DNA of 20,263 bases from Dinghuibacter sp035492835 (GTDB lineage Bacteria; Bacteroidota; Bacteroidia; Chitinophagales; Chitinophagaceae): assembly GCF_035492835.1 (NCBI RefSeq), contig NZ_DATJIY010000271.1:1-20263 (forward strand), given 5' to 3'. The position numbers and the translations under genes are program-made. A model generated the notes under the pieces. That model had not been told where the DNA came from. It searched no databases and saw nothing but the letters and a program-made list of their open reading frames with translations. Below, piece by piece: positions 20,171-20,263 of the stretch (the stretch's first letter is position 1; each line of letters opens with the position of its first letter).

Positions 20171-20263
20171 ACTCCCCGTGAAGCGTGCTTTGAGGCACCG
20201 GCGGGGAGGTGGCCTTGAGGTCTGCCGCTGCTTTGATGGCCATCAAAACAGCGGCAGACCTCA
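20171..20263. other. Non-coding end of the window with nested hairpins
   Basis: After the last stop codon, CTCCCCG (20172-20178) can pair with CGGGGAG (20202-20208) around an inner GTGC/GCAC hairpin. Then comes the long palindrome at 20216-20263. There is no T run within the window, so I cannot call it a standard terminator. Confidence 0.5.
20216..20263. repeat. 48-nt near-perfect palindrome at the window edge
   Basis: Two 24-base arms meet without a loop at GATGGCCATC (20234-20243) and are reverse complements except for one C-A mismatch (20231/20248). The left arm starts TGAGGTCTGCCGCTG. The right arm ends exactly at the window edge, so the repeat may continue. Such a long repeat could be a transcription stop, a structured RNA or a site bound by a dimer. 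Confidence 0.8.

Overview
The window reads as a chromosome segment of a high-GC member of the Bacteroidota, plausibly family Chitinophagaceae. Three things point there: two large outer-membrane beta-barrel receptors of the Bacteroidota type (carboxypeptidase-regulatory domain, plug, barrel); promoters with the phylum's TAnnTTTG -7 box in front of many genes; and lineage-typical housekeeping genes (bacilliredoxin BrxA/BrxB type, long Lgt, alternative GlmU-family protein, L31 type B). The placement is inferred from the sequence alone.

Layout. 1-918: the end of a protein-L-isoaspartate methyltransferase gene, overlapped by an unrecognised 234-aa gene. 991-4195 (minus): a TonB-receptor-like outer-membrane protein and a small DUF445-like membrane protein. 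4220-4381: tRNA-His(GTG) with a complete promoter and a strong hairpin terminator. 4440-6812: small heat-shock protein (minus), divergent from a bacilliredoxin gene, then lgt. 6813-9569: a second receptor-like barrel protein whose promoter carries a perfect 9-3-9 inverted repeat, ending in a strong terminator. 9602-10421: a low-GC patch with an Abi-family HEPN-type gene (minus) and, back to back with it, a promoter-to-terminator unit of about 85 nt that could be a small RNA. 10447-11392: yajQ and rpmE2 (L31 type B), then about 340 bases of non-coding, hairpin-rich DNA.

11733-17209 (all minus) is the most unusual part. Five genes overlap or nearly touch: a GNAT-like acyltransferase, a 7TMR-DISM sensor histidine kinase, a receiver-kinase hybrid, a single-domain receiver and a lipoprotein. 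A paralogous lipoprotein gene with its own promoter follows. Divergent from the operon is a receiver plus coiled-coil protein whose receiver is about half identical, by eye, to that of the hybrid kinase. This looks like a self-contained phosphorelay, possibly with its own small-molecule or acyl-transfer step and a cell-envelope output. 17843-20170 continues on the plus strand with a GlmU-family protein, triosephosphate isomerase and a small two-helix membrane protein, tightly spaced. The window ends in a 48-nt near-perfect palindrome.

Most likely to be new: the acyltransferase/7TMR-kinase/receiver/lipoprotein operon, and the HEPN-type Abi gene paired with a candidate small RNA.
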